Source: Bordetella genomosp. 1
Lineage (GTDB): Bacteria; Pseudomonadota; Gammaproteobacteria; Burkholderiales; Burkholderiaceae_B
DNA length: 64,000 nt
Assembly: GCF_002261335.1 (NCBI RefSeq)
Contig: NZ_NEVL01000005.1
Location: forward strand, 1 to 64,000
Direction: 5' to 3'
The translations under genes were made by a program, and so were the position numbers. The first letter of the stretch is position 1. Each line of letters begins with the position of its first letter. This document shows positions 10,522 through 21,630 of this stretch, one piece after another. A model generated the notes under the pieces. It made no database searches. It worked only from the letters and a program-made list of their open reading frames with translations, and was not told the origin of the DNA.

Positions 10522-10546
10522 AAAAAACCCGGCGCATGCGCCGGGT
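10522..10546 (-). terminator. Terminator between cysG and upp
   Basis: A 20-bp perfect palindrome (ACCCGGCGCATGCGCCGGGT) with an A run at 10522-10527, which reads as a GC hairpin followed by six T's on the - strand. It therefore ends the upp transcript and probably slows cysG read-through. Confidence 0.82.
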
Positions 10547-10589
10547 CTGTTGCAACGATCCGCCAGATCGCGCGGGCAGGCTTGCGCCC

Positions 10590-11228
10590 TTACTCGACCT
10601 TCTGCTTGGTGCCGAAGATGCGGTCGCCCGCGTCGCCCAGGCCCGGCATGATGTAGCCGTGCTCGTTGAGCTCGCGGTCGATCGAGGCGGTGTAGATGTG
10701 CACGTCGGGGTGGCGATCGAGCACGGCCTTGATGCCCTCGGGGGCGGCCACCAGCGTGAGCGCACGGATCTCGCGCGCGCCGGCGCGCTTGAGCATGTCG
10801 ATCGTGGCGACCAGCGAACCGCCGGTGGCCAGCATCGGGTCGACGATCAGCGCCAGGCGCTGGTCGAGCTCGCCGACCAGGCGTTCGAGATAGGTCTGCG
10901 CTTCGAGGGTTTCTTCGTTGCGGGCCAGGCCCACGACGCTGACCTTGGCGCCCGGGATCAGGCTCAGCACGCCGTCGAGCATGCCGATGCCGGCGCGCAG
11001 GATGGGCACCACGGTGACCTTCTTGCCGGCGATCTTCTCGACCTCGACGGTGCCGCACCAGCCCTCGACCTGGGCCGGCGCGAGCGGCAGGTCTTTCGAG
11101 GCTTCGTAGGTGAGCAGCGCGGCGACTTCCTGCGACAGCTCGCGGAAGCTCTTGGTGCTGAGGTCGGCACGACGCATGATGCCGAGCTTGTGGCGGATCA
11201 GCGGATGGCGGATTTCATGCACGGGCAT
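10590..11228 (-). CDS. upp: Uracil phosphoribosyltransferase
   Basis: A 212-residue pyrimidine salvage enzyme converting uracil and PRPP into UMP in the cytoplasm. The PRPP-binding loop is [19 protein letters not shown]; other family segments are [19 protein letters not shown] at the N-terminus, [13 protein letters not shown] and [20 protein letters not shown] towards the uracil-binding C-terminus. Length is typical (208-212). The start [13 protein letters not shown] matches the family and has CTGGAGATAACGG before it. It is 129 bases downstream of dacB on the same strand, so it may share transcription or have its own promoter. Confidence 0.97.
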   Translation of the reverse strand: MPVHEIRHPLIRHKLGIMRRADLSTKSFRELSQEVAALLTYEASKDLPLAPAQVEGWCGTVEVEKIAGKKVTVVPILRAGIGMLDGVLSLIPGAKVSVVGLARNEETLEAQTYLERLVGELDQRLALIVDPMLATGGSLVATIDMLKRAGAREIRALTLVAAPEGIKAVLDRHPDVHIYTASIDRELNEHGYIMPGLGDAGDRIFGTKQKVE

Positions 11229-11310
11229 GTCCGTTATCTCCAGTAAATAGACTGAGCAATTCTTGCGCGGCCAATGCCGCGCCTGGGCGATATCGTAATC
11301 CGATTGCGCC

Positions 11311-11346
11311 CGGCGCGCCCCGGCGCGCCCCGGCGCGCCCCGGCGC
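11311..11346. repeat. Short 10-bp GC tandem repeat
   Basis: Three exact copies of CGGCGCGCCC followed by a partial fourth, in the gap between dacB and upp. Runs of this sort are prone to slippage. Confidence 0.85.
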
Positions 11347-11357
11347 AGCCGGTTTTT

Positions 11358-12845
11358 TCACTGCTCCGCGAGCCAGGCCACCAGCGCGTCGTCGAAGGCC
11401 CGCACCGCCGCCGCGTTGTCGTGATTGACGATGCTGACCACCACGAAGCGTTTGCCGCTGGCGCCCAGCACATAGCCCGCGATCGCGCGCACATCGCGCA
11501 GCGAGCCGGTCTTCAGGTGCGCCATTCCGGCCGCGCCGTTGCCCTTGAGGCGGCGCCGCACGGTGCCGTCGACCCCGGCGATCGCCATGGACGCGATGAA
11601 TTCCGGCATCACGGGCGACTGCCAGGCCACGGTGAGCAGCGAGGCCAGGCTCTCGGCCGACACCCGCGCCTCGCGCGACAGCCCCGCGCCGTTGTCGATC
11701 ACCAGCTCGGGCATCGACAGGCCCTGTTCGTTGAGGATCTGCTTGGCCACCGCCTCGCTGGTCGCCACGGTGGCGGGCCGGCGGCCGCGCTCGGCGCCGA
11801 GCGTGAGCAGCACGGTGCGCGCCATCACGTTGTTGCTGCGCTTGTTGATCACGCGGATCGCCTCGCCCAGCGTGGGCGACTCGTGGCTGGCCAGCGGCAC
11901 GGCGTCGGTCGGGACCATGCCGGTGCGGACCTTGCCCTTGAAGGTGCCGCCGAGCTCGCGCCACAGCATGCGCAGCACCGCGTCGGCGTAGTCCTGTTGC
12001 GACAGCGCCAGGCGATACAGGCTGAATTCGCCGCACGAGCCGGCGACCTTGCCCTTCAGGCGCAGGCTCATGCCCTGCTGCGTGACGACCGGGTCGGTGC
12101 TCACCACCGGCGGGCCGGGGCAGCGCACGTCGCTCCATTCCACCGCGCCCTCCAGGCGCAGGCCCGGCAGCGGCGGATCGACCACGCCGACCCATTTGTG
12201 CGCCACCGGGTCCGGCGTGAACAGCAGGCGCACCGCGCCGAAGCCCACCATCAGCGCGTCGGGGCTGGCGTTGTAGGCCCGGTCGGGGGCGCCGTCGAAG
12301 GCGCCCGGATCGGTGGCCACCTGGCCGAAGATGCTGCGGTCGATCACCAGGTCGTTGATCTGCTTGACGCCGCGCAGGCGCAGCTCGCGCAGCAGCGTCC
12401 ACATGTCCTGCAGCAGGAACTGCGGGTCGCCGCTGGCGCGCAGGTAGAGCGGGCCGGCCAGCGCGCCGTGGGCGTCGGGCCGGTTGCCCGGGTCGGTCAG
12501 GAATTCGGTGCGCCATACATAGTTGGGCCCCAGCTCGGACAGCGCGGCCCAGGTCGTGACCAGCTTCATCACCGAGGCGGGGTTGCGCGGCGTCTTGGCG
12601 TTGAGCGAGAGCAGGCGCGGCCCGTTGATCTCCTGCACCACCACCGACAGCGCGTCGTCGGGCAGCTTGGCGTCGCGCCAGGCGGCCGCCAGCTTGGCCG
12701 GCATGCCGGCCTGCGGCGTGGGCTGCGCCAGCGCCGTGCCGGCCAGCCCCATCAGCGCCACCGCGCTCCAGCGCCGCAACCATCCCGCCGCCCGCGGGCC
12801 GCCCTGGCTTCCGTTGCGCGCCTGCCTGCCTTGCCCTTGTGCCAT
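11358..12845 (-). CDS. dacB: D-alanyl-D-alanine carboxypeptidase/endopeptidase (PBP4 family)
   Basis: A 495-residue class C penicillin-binding protein (peptidase S13) that trims or cuts peptidoglycan cross-links in the periplasm. Signal peptide at about residues 20-40 (WSAVALMGLAGTALAQP). The three active-site motifs are present in order: SxxK as ASVMK with the nucleophile serine, SxN as RSNNVMART, and KTG as LKTGSLRDVRAIAGY. Length agrees with PBP4 (about 477). The ATG at 12845 is chosen for its GGGTGGGGC ribosome site and basic signal-peptide start; the longer open frame crosses a periodic repeat and has no homology. Confidence 0.93.
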   Translation of the reverse strand: MAQGQGRQARNGSQGGPRAAGWLRRWSAVALMGLAGTALAQPTPQAGMPAKLAAAWRDAKLPDDALSVVVQEINGPRLLSLNAKTPRNPASVMKLVTTWAALSELGPNYVWRTEFLTDPGNRPDAHGALAGPLYLRASGDPQFLLQDMWTLLRELRLRGVKQINDLVIDRSIFGQVATDPGAFDGAPDRAYNASPDALMVGFGAVRLLFTPDPVAHKWVGVVDPPLPGLRLEGAVEWSDVRCPGPPVVSTDPVVTQQGMSLRLKGKVAGSCGEFSLYRLALSQQDYADAVLRMLWRELGGTFKGKVRTGMVPTDAVPLASHESPTLGEAIRVINKRSNNVMARTVLLTLGAERGRRPATVATSEAVAKQILNEQGLSMPELVIDNGAGLSREARVSAESLASLLTVAWQSPVMPEFIASMAIAGVDGTVRRRLKGNGAAGMAHLKTGSLRDVRAIAGYVLGASGKRFVVVSIVNHDNAAAVRAFDDALVAWLAEQ

Positions 12846-13282
12846 GCCCCACCCGTTGGTTGCTTCACTGCCGTCGAAGCCGAAAGCATACAAAAACTGC
12901 GCGCATCCGACTCGTTCGCGGTGGCGCGCGGCGGCCCGGATGTTGGCCGCATGGGACGCCGGCCGCGCAAGATACAATAGCGGGTTATGTCCGCGGACCG
13001 TGGCCCGCCGCCGTTGCCTGCGATCGTCGCATGGGCCGTTGCAGACGCCGGTCGCACGCGCCCGTTGCACGGCCCGTTGCATGGGCAGGTCGCATAAGCC
13101 GGTTGCATGCACCGTTGCGCGACGCCCGGCCGGATTTCGGCATGGCGCCGAGCCGGCGCCCGCGGCTGCCGGCCGCCCCGGCGCAGGCCCGCCGCGGTCC
13201 GACCCGGCCCGGCCGGCGCGCGAGCGCCCGCCCGCCGCCGCCCGCCCCGGCCCGCCTTTCCCTACGTTCTTGATTGCCCATC
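12846..13282. other. Intergenic region dacB-queA: promoter-like box plus periodic repeat
   Basis: 437 bases without a convincing gene between the divergent dacB and queA. It holds a TACAAT -10-like box at 12973-12978 with no good -35, the 12.6-bp periodic repeat at 13013-13118, and a very GC-rich segment (13120-13260) where I see no signal. Open frames here have no homology and no ribosome sites. Confidence 0.6.
13013..13118. repeat. Periodic GTTGC/GTCGC repeat, about 12.6 bp, nine units
   Basis: The pentamer GTTGC or GTCGC starts at 13013, 13026, 13038, 13051, 13064, 13076, 13089, 13102 and 13114, i.e. at steps of 13, 12, 13, 13, 12, 13, 13 and 12. Most units read GCCxGTTGCA or GCxGGTCGCA. 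It lies between a TACAAT box and queA, so it would fall in the queA leader if that promoter is used. Confidence 0.8.
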
Positions 13283-15480
<2,198 letters not shown>

Positions 15481-15585
15481 CCGGCGCGCCGTGCCGCCCT
15501 AGGCGTTTTCCCTGAGGACGACGTCTTTGGCGGCCGTCGTGGCCGCGCCCCGCGTGGCCGCCCGGACCGCGCCGCGCAACCTCGC

Positions 15586-15591
15586 TACAAT
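15586..15591 (+). promoter_or_regulatory. TACAAT -10-like box upstream of yajC
   Basis: TACAAT within GCTACAATAGCCGG, the same context as the box before queA (GATACAATAGCGGG). No convincing -35. It lies 125 bases before the yajC start and could drive yajC-secD-secF. Confidence 0.35.
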
Positions 15592-15655
15592 AGCCGGCTG
15601 CCCTACCCATGGCTCGCGCGGGGGATAGGGACATAACAACACACGCGTACCCGAA

Positions 15656-15688
15656 TACGTACCGAAAAATACGTAGCGCATTTACGTA
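15656..15688. repeat. Three TACGTA palindromes upstream of yajC
   Basis: The 6-bp palindrome TACGTA begins at 15656, 15670 and 15683, with a related GCGTACCC at 15646, all within 60 bases of the yajC ribosome site. A possible operator or leader structure; no known regulator is implied. Confidence 0.5.
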
Positions 15689-15715
15689 CCAATCGAATAA
15701 CCAAGGAGTTACTCC

Positions 15716-16054
15716 ATGTCTGCTATCGACACCGCTGGCATCGTCCTGGCCCAGGCCGCTGAAGGCAATCCGCTGATGAGCATGCTGCCCATCATCCTGA
15801 TGTTCGTGATCCTCTATTTCCTGATGATCCGTCCGCAGATGAAGCGCCAGAAAGAACACCGCAACCTGGTTGCCGCGCTGGCCAAGGGCGACGAAGTCGT
15901 CACCGCCGGCGGCATGCTGGGCAAGGTCTCGAAGGTGACCGACAGCTACATCACCATCGAAGTCGCCGAGCTGGCCGACAAGCCCGTCGAAGTCACGCTG
16001 CAAAAGGCCTCGGTGACCACCGTGCTGCCCAAGGGAACCATCAAGGCCCTGTAA
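15716..16054 (+). CDS. yajC: Preprotein translocase subunit YajC
   Basis: A 112-residue single-pass inner-membrane protein of the SecDF-YajC accessory complex. The transmembrane helix is at about residues 20-40 (MLPIILMFVILYFLMIRPQM), with the family hallmark YFLMIRPQMKRQKEH directly after it and a KGDEVVTAGGMLGKV cytoplasmic domain. An AAGGAG site (CCAAGGAGTTACTCC) precedes ATG. First of the yajC-secD-secF operon; a hairpin separates it from secD. Confidence 0.96.
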   Translation: MSAIDTAGIVLAQAAEGNPLMSMLPIILMFVILYFLMIRPQMKRQKEHRNLVAALAKGDEVVTAGGMLGKVSKVTDSYITIEVAELADKPVEVTLQKASVTTVLPKGTIKAL

Positions 16055-16064
16055 TCGTCAGATC

Positions 16065-16088
16065 AGGCCCCGCTCACGAGCGGGGCCT
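16065..16088 (+). terminator. Hairpin between yajC and secD
   Basis: A 10-bp perfect stem AGGCCCCGCT/AGCGGGGCCT with a CACG loop and only a short T tract. It sits inside the operon, so it probably lowers secDF relative to yajC (or stabilises the yajC message) rather than ending transcription. Confidence 0.6.
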
Positions 16089-16121
16089 TGTTCCGCTCCA
16101 CCCCTTGATAAGTAGCCGGCA

Positions 16122-18011
16122 ATGAACCGCTATCCCCTCTGGAAGTACATCACGGTCCTGGTTGCGGTCGTCATCGGCCTGCTCTACACCCTGCCCAATT
16201 TCTACGGTGAATCGCCCGCCGTTCAGATCTCCAGCGCCAAAGCCACCATCAAGGTCGAGCCCGGCATGCTGGAGCGCGTCGAGCAGATCCTGGCCGACGC
16301 CAAGCTTCCCGCCACCAGCGTCTATTACGAGCTGAATGGCACCCTGGGCACCATCCGGGCCCGCTTCGCCTCCACCGACATCCAGCTGCAGGCGCGCGAC
16401 CTGCTCGACCGCACGCTGAACACCGTCGCCGGCGACCCCCACTACACCGTGGCGCTGAACCTGCTGCCCGCTTCGCCTCCGTGGATGCGCAGCCTGGGCT
16501 GGTTCGAGCCCAAACCCATGTACCTCGGCCTGGACCTGCGCGGCGGCGTGCACTTCCTGCTGCAGGTCGACATGCAGGGCGCCCTGACCGCGCGCTACGA
16601 CTCGCTCGCCACCGACGTGCGCGCCACCCTGCGCGACCAGAAGATCGATGTCGCCGGCGTCGAGCGCACCGGCATGGCCGTGCAGGCCACCTTCGCCAAC
16701 GCCGAGCTGCGCGACCGCGCCCGCGACGCGCTGCGCAGCCGCATGGCCGACCTGCAGTTCACCGATGCCGACAACGGCGGCCGTCCGGCCCTGGTCGGCG
16801 AGCTCGCCCCCGCCGCGATCACCCGCGTCCAGGACACCGCGCTCAAGCAGAACATCAACACCCTGCACAACCGGATCAACGAACTCGGCGTGGCCGAACC
16901 CGTGATCCAGCAGCAGGGCAGCGACCGCATCATCGTGCAACTGCCGGGCGTGCAGGACGTGGCCAAGGCCAAGGAACTGCTGGGCCGTACCGCCACCCTC
17001 GAAATCCGCATGGTCGACGACTCGCCGGGCGCCTCCAGCGCGCTGGCCGCCGGCACCGTGCCGTTCGGTCTCGAGCGCTACACCGACCGCGACGGCCGTC
17101 CGCTGCTGGTGCGCCGCCAGGTCATCCTGACCGGTGAAAACCTCCAGGACGCCCAGCCCGGCCGCGATTCGCAGACCCAGCAGGCCGCGGTGCACCTGAC
17201 GCTCGACACCAAGGGCGCCCGCATCTTCCGCGACGTGACCCGCGACAACATCGGCCGCCGCATGGCCATCCTGCTGTTCGAAAACGGCAAGGGCGAGGTC
17301 GTGACCGCGCCGGTGATCCGTTCGGAGATCGCCGGTGGCCAGGTGCAGATCTCGGGCTCGATGAGCGCCGAGGAAGCCGCCGACACCGCGCTGCTGCTGC
17401 GCGCCGGTGCGCTGGCCGCGCCGATGTCGATCATCGAAGAACGCACCATCGGCCCCAGCCTGGGCGCCGACAACATCGCCAAGGGCTTCTACTCCACCCT
17501 GTACGGCTTCCTGGCGATCGCGGTCTTCATCATCATCTACTACCACCTGTTCGGCGTGTTCTCGACGCTGGGCCTGACGCTGAACGTGCTGCTGCTGCTG
17601 GCGCTGCTCTCGATGCTGCAGGCCACGCTCACGCTGCCCGGCATCGCGGCCATCGCGCTCACGCTCGGCATGGCCATCGACTCGAACGTGCTGATCAACG
17701 AACGTATCCGGGAAGAGCTGCGCAACGGCGCCTCGCCGCAACAGGCCATCCATCATGGCTTCGAGCGCGCGTGGGGCACGATTCTCGACTCCAACCTGAC
17801 CACGCTGATCGTGGGCCTGGCGCTGCTGGCCTTCGGTTCGGGCCCGATCCGGGGCTTCGCGGTGGTGCACTGCCTGGGCATCGTCACCTCGATGTTCTCG
17901 TCGGTGGTGGGCGTGCGCGCCCTGGCCAACTTCTGGTATGGCCGTCAGAAAAAGCTCACGCACCTGTCGATCGGCACCGTGTGGAAACCCTCCACCACCA
18001 AGGCAAACTGA
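16122..18011 (+). CDS. secD: Protein translocase subunit SecD
   Basis: A 629-residue RND-type inner-membrane protein that uses proton motive force to complete protein export through SecYEG. First helix at residues 7-27 (WKYITVLVAVVIGLLYTLPN); then the large periplasmic P1 domain with LGLDLRGGVHFLLQVDM and FGLERY-type segments; five more helices follow at the C-terminus, including GMAIDSNVLINERIREELR, the conserved D4 motif, and GFAVVHCLGIVTSMFSSV. Length matches family members (about 615-630). Followed by secF after 54 bases. Confidence 0.97.
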   Translation: MNRYPLWKYITVLVAVVIGLLYTLPNFYGESPAVQISSAKATIKVEPGMLERVEQILADAKLPATSVYYELNGTLGTIRARFASTDIQLQARDLLDRTLNTVAGDPHYTVALNLLPASPPWMRSLGWFEPKPMYLGLDLRGGVHFLLQVDMQGALTARYDSLATDVRATLRDQKIDVAGVERTGMAVQATFANAELRDRARDALRSRMADLQFTDADNGGRPALVGELAPAAITRVQDTALKQNINTLHNRINELGVAEPVIQQQGSDRIIVQLPGVQDVAKAKELLGRTATLEIRMVDDSPGASSALAAGTVPFGLERYTDRDGRPLLVRRQVILTGENLQDAQPGRDSQTQQAAVHLTLDTKGARIFRDVTRDNIGRRMAILLFENGKGEVVTAPVIRSEIAGGQVQISGSMSAEEAADTALLLRAGALAAPMSIIEERTIGPSLGADNIAKGFYSTLYGFLAIAVFIIIYYHLFGVFSTLGLTLNVLLLLALLSMLQATLTLPGIAAIALTLGMAIDSNVLINERIREELRNGASPQQAIHHGFERAWGTILDSNLTTLIVGLALLAFGSGPIRGFAVVHCLGIVTSMFSSVVGVRALANFWYGRQKKLTHLSIGTVWKPSTTKAN

Positions 18012-18065
18012 ACTGGCGCGGGCGGCTGAACCAGCCGCCCGGCCGGGCTACCTGCAAGGCGTAAC

Positions 18066-19001
18066 ATGGAATTTTTCCGGATTCATCGCACCATCCCGTT
18101 CATGCGCCACGCGCTGGTGCTGAACATCATCAGCCTGGTGACTTTCCTGGCGGCGGTGTTCTTCATCATCACGCGCGGCTTCCACCTGTCGATCGAATTC
18201 ACCGGCGGCACGGTCATGGAGGTGAACTATGCCCAGACCGCGCAGCTCGACCAGGTGCGCGGCGCGGTGTCCAAGCTGGGCTACACCGACTTCCAGGTGC
18301 AGAACTTCGGCACCTCGCGCGACGTCATGATCCGCCTGCCGGTGGCAGCGGGCCAGACCTCGGCCACGCAGAGCGAAACCGTGATGGGCGCCCTCAAGGC
18401 CGCCGATCCGTCGGTCGAGCTGCGCCGCGTCGAGTTCGTCGGTCCGCAGGTCGGCCAGGAGCTGCTGCACAACGGCATGATGGCGCTGCTGGTCGTGGTG
18501 ATCGGCATCATGGTCTACCTCGGCATACGCTTCGAATGGAAGTTCGCCGTGGCCGGCGTGATCGCCAACCTGCACGACGTGGTCATCATCTTGGGCTTCT
18601 TCGCGTTCTTCCAGTGGGAATTCTCGCTCTCGGTGCTGGCCGGCGTGCTGGCGGTGCTGGGCTACTCGGTCAACGAATCCGTGGTCATCATGGACCGGAT
18701 CCGCGAGAACTTCCGCAAGTACCGCAAGGCCAGCGTGCACGAGGTGATCGACAGCGCCATCACGCAGACCATCTCGCGCACCATCATCACCCACGGCTCG
18801 ACGCAGATGATGGTGCTGGCCATGCTGTTCTTCGGCGGTCCCACCCTGCACTACTTCGCCCTGGCGCTCACGATCGGTATCTGGTTCGGTATCTACTCGT
18901 CGGTGTTCGTGGCCGCCGCGCTGGCGATGTGGATGGGCGTCAAGCGCGAAGACCTGGTCAAGCCGGTCAAGAAAGACGAAGACGGCGTCGAAACCGCCTG
19001 A
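18066..19001 (+). CDS. secF: Protein translocase subunit SecF
   Basis: A 311-residue partner of SecD with six predicted membrane helices. It shows the family motifs FTGGTVMEV after the first helix, GILVYL-like IGIMVYLGIRFEWKFA, NLHDVVIILGFFAFF, and GYSVNESVVIMDRIRENFRK, corresponding to the second half-pump conserved region. The ribosome site is AAGGCG before ATG. Length is typical (310-323). Last gene of the operon; a strong terminator follows. Confidence 0.97.
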   Translation: MEFFRIHRTIPFMRHALVLNIISLVTFLAAVFFIITRGFHLSIEFTGGTVMEVNYAQTAQLDQVRGAVSKLGYTDFQVQNFGTSRDVMIRLPVAAGQTSATQSETVMGALKAADPSVELRRVEFVGPQVGQELLHNGMMALLVVVIGIMVYLGIRFEWKFAVAGVIANLHDVVIILGFFAFFQWEFSLSVLAGVLAVLGYSVNESVVIMDRIRENFRKYRKASVHEVIDSAITQTISRTIITHGSTQMMVLAMLFFGGPTLHYFALALTIGIWFGIYSSVFVAAALAMWMGVKREDLVKPVKKDEDGVETA

Positions 19002-19037
19002 TCTTCCGCGCCCGCCGCCTTGCGCGGCCGGCACACG

Positions 19038-19075
19038 CACCCCAGGCACGGCGCCCGCCGTCCTGGGGTGTTTTT
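19038..19075 (+). terminator. Rho-independent terminator of yajC-secDF
   Basis: A 9-bp perfect stem CACCCCAGG/CCTGGGGTG followed immediately by TTTTT, 37 bases after the secF stop. Confidence 0.88.
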
Positions 19076-19209
19076 CATGGTGCCGCCGCGGAGCGTGGCC
19101 CGGCCACGGAACCCCTGCCCGGCCCGCCACACAGGCGCGTCCTGAAACCGGGCGCCGGGCTGCCGGGCGCGGGGCAACCCGGCGCCGGGCAGCCCCACGC
19201 CCGCCCATG

Positions 19210-19232
19210 AAAAAGCCGCCCTCGGGCGGCTT
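19210..19232 (-). terminator. Terminator of the PAP2 gene
   Basis: Read on the - strand: stem AAGCCGCC/GGCGGCTT with a short loop followed by T's (A run on the + strand at 19210-19214), 17 bases after the PAP2 stop. Confidence 0.8.
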
Positions 19233-19248
19233 GTCGTGGCAGTTCAGT

Positions 19249-20001
19249 TCAGGGCTGGGCCGGCGGCGTGGCCTTGCCGGCCGGTTGGCGCCAGCGCCAC
19301 GGCGCGCGCAGCGGCCAGCTGTAGCGCGACGACAGCACCCGCGGCGCCAGGACGGCCGCGCTCAGGATGGCGATCAGGGCGCCGCCGGCCACGTCGCTCA
19401 GGTAGTGGTCGCGGTTGACCACCCGGCTCACCGCCACCAGCGCGGCCAGCGCGTACACCGGCCAGCGCCAGCGCGGCGCCACGATGGCGATCACGGCCGC
19501 CACGGCGAAGGCCGATTGCGTGTGGCTGGAGGGGAAGGAATCGAAGGGCTCGCCGGCGAAGAAATCGCCGATGCCGTAGAACTTGTCGTCGAGCAGCTCT
19601 TCCGGCCGGGCGCGCGACACCAGGCGCTTGAGCAGGAGGGTCACGATGCCGCCCACCGCCATGGTGGCCATCAGCAGCGTGCAGACCCGGGCGACGCGCT
19701 CGAAGCCCGCCTGGAGCGGGCAGCGCCAGCCGCGCTGCAGGCCCATCAGCGACAGCACATAGGCGGCCAGCGCCGCGGCGAGGTACAGATCCGGGTCGCC
19801 CAGCTCGCCCACCCACTCGAACGCGGTATTGGTGGACTCGCTCACGTGGGCATGGATCCAGAGCGTCAGCGCCTGGTCGAACCAGTGCGCGCTCGCGGCC
19901 ATCGCGGCCAGCGCGAGCAGCGTGGCCAGCACGGCGCGCGACACGGGAAAGCGCGGCGGTTCGGCCAGCGGCGGAGTCGGGATCGGGGGCGTGATGTTCA
20001 T
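19249..20001 (-). CDS. PAP2-family membrane phosphatase
   Basis: A 250-residue integral-membrane protein with about five to six hydrophobic helices and the three PAP2 signature motifs: KRLVSRARP (motif 1), PSSHTQSAF (motif 2, catalytic histidine) and SRVVNRDHYLSDV (motif 3, nucleophilic histidine). This family removes phosphate from lipid phosphates such as phosphatidic acid or undecaprenyl pyrophosphate at the periplasmic face. The exact lipid substrate is not readable. A proline-rich N-terminus (PPIPTPPLAEPPRFP) is cytoplasmic. It is divergent from miaB, 183 bases apart. Confidence 0.9.
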   Translation of the reverse strand: MNITPPIPTPPLAEPPRFPVSRAVLATLLALAAMAASAHWFDQALTLWIHAHVSESTNTAFEWVGELGDPDLYLAAALAAYVLSLMGLQRGWRCPLQAGFERVARVCTLLMATMAVGGIVTLLLKRLVSRARPEELLDDKFYGIGDFFAGEPFDSFPSSHTQSAFAVAAVIAIVAPRWRWPVYALAALVAVSRVVNRDHYLSDVAGGALIAILSAAVLAPRVLSSRYSWPLRAPWRWRQPAGKATPPAQP

Positions 20002-20184
20002 GCGTGGCGCGGGCGCGAGGCCTGTGGTCGATCGGGGCCGGAACGCAAAAACACAACGTTCCGGGCGGCAATAGTAACGGCCCGAGGCTGCCAGACCAAG
20101 ACAATCCCGGTAACCAGCTAAAATCCCGGGTTCCCCAGCCCTCCCTACCGCCCCCGGGATATAAACCCGTCACGGCGCACGCTC

Positions 20185-21630
20185 ATGCAAGAAACCACGC
20201 TCAAGCGCGACGGCTCGGCCGCCGCCCCCGCCCCGGCCGACATCGCCGCGGCCACCCCGCTCGACATTCCCGCCAACGCCCGCAAGCTCTACATCCGCAC
20301 CTTCGGCTGCCAGATGAACGAGTACGACTCCGACAAGATGGTCGACGTGCTGCGCGAGGACCAGGGACTGGAAGTCACCGAGAATCCCGAAGAGGCCGAC
20401 GTCATCCTGTTCAACACCTGTTCGGTGCGCGAGAAGGCGCAGGAAAAGGTGTTTTCCGACCTCGGCCGGGTGCAGCATCTCAAGCGCATGAACCCCAACC
20501 TCGTGATCGGCGTGGGCGGTTGCGTGGCCAGCCAGGAAGGCGAGGCCATCGTCAAGCGCGCGCCCTACGTCGACGTGGTGTTCGGCCCGCAGACCCTGCA
20601 CCGCCTGCCCGAGCTGATCCGCCGGCGCCGCAGCGAAGGCCGCTCGCAGGTCGACATCAGCTTTCCCGAGATCGAGAAGTTCGACGCCCTGCCGCCGCCG
20701 CGCGTCGAAGGCGCGACCGCGTTCGTCTCCATCATGGAAGGCTGTAGCAAGTATTGCAGCTTCTGTGTCGTGCCCTACACGCGCGGCGCCGAAGTCTCGC
20801 GCCCCTTCGACGACGTGCTGATCGAAGTTGCCGACCTGGCCGACCAGGGCGTGAAGGAAGTCACGCTGCTGGGCCAGAACGTCAACGCCTACCGCGGCCC
20901 GATGGGCGACAGCGGCGAGATCGCCGACTTCGCCACCCTGCTCGAATACGTGCACGAGGTGCCCGGCATCGAACGCATCCGCTACACCACCTCGCACCCC
21001 AAGGAAATGACCCAGCGCATGGTCGACGCCTACGCGCGCCTGCCCAAGCTGGTGTCGTTCCTGCACCTGCCGGTGCAGGCCGGCAGCGACCGCGTGCTGG
21101 CCAACATGAAGCGCGGCTACACCGCGCTCGAGTTCAAGTCGGTGGTGCGCAAGCTGCGCAGCGCGCGGCCCAACCTCACCCTGTCGTCCGATTTCATCGT
21201 GGGCTTCCCGGGCGAAACCGAGGAAGACTTCGAAAAGACCATGAAGCTGATCGCGGACGTGGGCTTCGACACCTCGTTCTCGTTCGTCTACTCGCGCCGC
21301 CCGGGCACCCCGGCCGCCGACCTGCACGACGACACCCCGGCCGACGTCAAGCTCAAGCGCCTGCAACGCCTGCAGGCCTTGATCAACGAGCAGGCCGCCG
21401 CCATCTCCCAGGGCATGCTCGGCACCACCCAGCGCCTGCTGATCGAAGGCACCTCGCGTCGCGACGTCAACGAGCTGATGGGACGCACGGAAAACAACCG
21501 CATCGTCAATTTCCCCGGCCCGCGTTCGCTGATCGGCCACATGGCCGACGTGGTGATCACGCACGCCAACACCAATTCGCTGCGCGGCCGACTGGCGGCC
21601 GAACAGCCGCACCTCCAGGGAGCCGCATGA
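20185..21630 (+). CDS. miaB: tRNA-2-methylthio-N6-dimethylallyladenosine synthase
   Basis: A 481-residue radical-SAM methylthiotransferase that adds the 2-methylthio group to i6A-37 of tRNAs reading UNN codons. The auxiliary cluster domain has the three cysteines in [22 protein letters not shown] and GGCVASQEG; the radical-SAM site is [15 protein letters not shown]; a C-terminal TRAM domain covers about residues 385-470. Length fits (E. coli 474). It starts an operon with phoH and ybeY, overlapping phoH by four bases. Confidence 0.97.
   Translation: MQETTLKRDGSAAAPAPADIAAATPLDIPANARKLYIRTFGCQMNEYDSDKMVDVLREDQGLEVTENPEEADVILFNTCSVREKAQEKVFSDLGRVQHLKRMNPNLVIGVGGCVASQEGEAIVKRAPYVDVVFGPQTLHRLPELIRRRRSEGRSQVDISFPEIEKFDALPPPRVEGATAFVSIMEGCSKYCSFCVVPYTRGAEVSRPFDDVLIEVADLADQGVKEVTLLGQNVNAYRGPMGDSGEIADFATLLEYVHEVPGIERIRYTTSHPKEMTQRMVDAYARLPKLVSFLHLPVQAGSDRVLANMKRGYTALEFKSVVRKLRSARPNLTLSSDFIVGFPGETEEDFEKTMKLIADVGFDTSFSFVYSRRPGTPAADLHDDTPADVKLKRLQRLQALINEQAAAISQGMLGTTQRLLIEGTSRRDVNELMGRTENNRIVNFPGPRSLIGHMADVVITHANTNSLRGRLAAEQPHLQGAA

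Noticed and set aside
12846-13112. N-terminal extension of dacB by 89 residues
   Set aside because: It translates the 12.6-bp repeat and would place the signal peptide internally; ATG at 12845 has a good ribosome site.
16074-17963. 629-residue - strand ORF opposite secD
   Set aside because: Mirror of secD codons; no recognisable protein and secD is unambiguous.
19148-19195. GC-rich direct and inverted repeats (CCCGGCGCCGGG) after the secF terminator
   Set aside because: Short, low-complexity, between two convergent terminators; nothing distinguishes it from general GC bias.
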